Source of the DNA: JBEVEP01 sp040512755
GTDB taxonomy: Bacteria > Pseudomonadota > Alphaproteobacteria > Rhizobiales > Rhizobiaceae
Direction: 5' to 3'
Length of the DNA: 14,033 nucleotides
NCBI GenBank assembly: GCA_040512755.1
Contig: JBEVEP010000404.1
Location: 1-14,033, forward strand
In this document: piece after piece, positions 13,542-14,033 of the stretch
Layout: every line of letters starts with the position of its first letter
Numbering within the stretch: position 1 is the first letter of the stretch
Program-made: the position numbers and the translations under genes
The notes under the pieces: model-generated
Told to the model about the DNA's origin: nothing
Seen by the model: the letters and a program-made list of their open reading frames with translations, nothing else
Databases searched by the model: none

Positions 13542-14033
13542 TTACAGCCACATTCGGCGCATGCGTCCCTTCAGGTCGACGCGAACATCTGGCTGCGCCA
13601 CACGACCACGCTGCTCTGCCGGCGCAGGCCACGAGACTCGCTCGAAGCTACCGAGCATGTAATCCGGGATGAAGCGGCTGCGCGAGGCGTAGACGTGCCG
13701 ATCGCCATGTTTGGCCTGCCCGTGCGTGTAGAAGCGCTGCGGCGTGATCAGGTGAAGCGAATCCTTCGCGCGTGTCATCGCGACATAAAGCAGCCGGCGC
13801 TCCTCCTCGATCTCCTCGCGCTCGCCGACGGCGAGGTCGCTCGGGATGCAGCCGTCGACTACATTGAGCACGAATACGTTTCGCCATTCCTGACCCTTGG
13901 CTGAATGGATGGTGGAAAGGATCAGATAGTCCTCGTCAAGATGCGGCGGCCCGGCCAGGTCGCTTGTCGCGCCGGGCGGGTCGAGCGTCAACTCGGTCAA
14001 GAAGTGTCGTCGCGAAGCGTAGCCGGAAGCGAT
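13542..14033 (-). CDS. UvrD/PcrA-type ATP-dependent DNA helicase, C-terminal part
   Basis: This is a superfamily 1 helicase that unwinds DNA using ATP. Only its last ~163 residues are in the window; the frame is open to the right edge, so the 5' part lies beyond 14033. Motif V is visible as LSTIHSAKGQEW and motif VI as EEERRLLYVAMTRAKDSLHL, including the arginine that contacts ATP. The later segment (PQRFYTHGQ, DRHVYASRSRFIPDYM) and the ending VDLKGRMRRMW match a conserved UvrD-like group found in many proteobacteria, so the 3' end appears genuine. The TTG at 14000 is an internal codon, not the start. It could be element cargo or original chromosome; the window cannot tell. Confidence 0.88.
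   Translation of the reverse strand: MASGYASRRHFLTELTLDPPGATSDLAGPPHLDEDYLILSTIHSAKGQEWRNVFVLNVVDGCIPSDLAVGEREEIEEERRLLYVAMTRAKDSLHLITPQRFYTHGQAKHGDRHVYASRSRFIPDYMLGSFERVSWPAPAEQRGRVAQPDVRVDLKGRMRRMWL

Larger units (their letters stand above)
11721..14033. mobile_element. Left end of a degraded integrative element at tRNA-Cys
   Basis: The left boundary is the tRNA-Cys half at 11721-11773. Inside it come a broken tyrosine-recombinase gene, a truncated hydrolase and a UvrD-like helicase, all on the minus strand. The right end is not in the window, and whether the helicase is cargo or original chromosome cannot be decided. The decayed integrase and its fusion to another gene indicate an old, rearranged and probably immobile element. 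Confidence 0.7.

Noticed and set aside
1..14033. CRISPR arrays, insertion sequences or rRNA genes
   Set aside because: No regularly spaced repeats, transposase motifs or rRNA-like sequence were seen on either strand.

Overview
This window looks like the chromosome of an alphaproteobacterium in the order Rhizobiales, probably a Mesorhizobium-like member of the Phyllobacteriaceae. That is an inference from a high-GC genome, the fabD-fabG-acpP-fabF-mltG-yicC-gmk gene order, an adjacent PopZ (DUF2497)-TolC-methyltransferase cluster, and an integrase of a type common in rhizobia. No database search was possible.

Layout. (1) 1-1744, plus strand: two translationally coupled oligopeptide/dipeptide-type ABC permease genes, the first cut by the window edge. 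(2) 1745-2102: a 358-bp gap with several short inverted repeats and a weak promoter candidate. (3) 2103-8426, plus strand: a fatty-acid and cell-envelope cluster, fabD (malonyl transfer to ACP), fabG (ketoacyl reduction), acpP (acyl carrier), fabF (chain elongation), mltG (ends glycan strands), yicC (RNase) and gmk (GMP kinase). yicC and gmk are 3 nt apart. acpP probably also has its own promoter. (4) 8427-8479: a convergent terminator region. (5) 8480-11630, minus strand: a methyltransferase of the isoaspartyl-methyltransferase superfamily, tolC (outer-membrane efflux channel) and popZ (cell-pole organiser), transcribed in that order. (6) 11721-14033, minus strand: the left end of a decayed integrative element. 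The 3' half of a tRNA-Cys gene (anticodon GCA, encoded CCA) lies beside a tyrosine-recombinase gene that is broken three ways: an in-frame amber codon, a one-base frameshift and a lost 5' end. Its 5' end now carries the N-terminal half of an alpha/beta hydrolase, giving one open chimeric frame. The C-terminal part of a UvrD/PcrA-type helicase runs off the right edge.

About 11.7 kb is ordinary core genome. I see no complete new system. The unusual part is the last 2.3 kb: an attachment site in a tRNA gene, an integrase that looks dead with its catalytic residues still readable, and an accidental hydrolase-integrase fusion. Two periodic 8-bp repeats between the tRNA remnant and the integrase gene may be recombinase arm sites. 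The other point worth checking is the methyltransferase beside tolC, which lacks the signature loop of true isoaspartyl repair enzymes.
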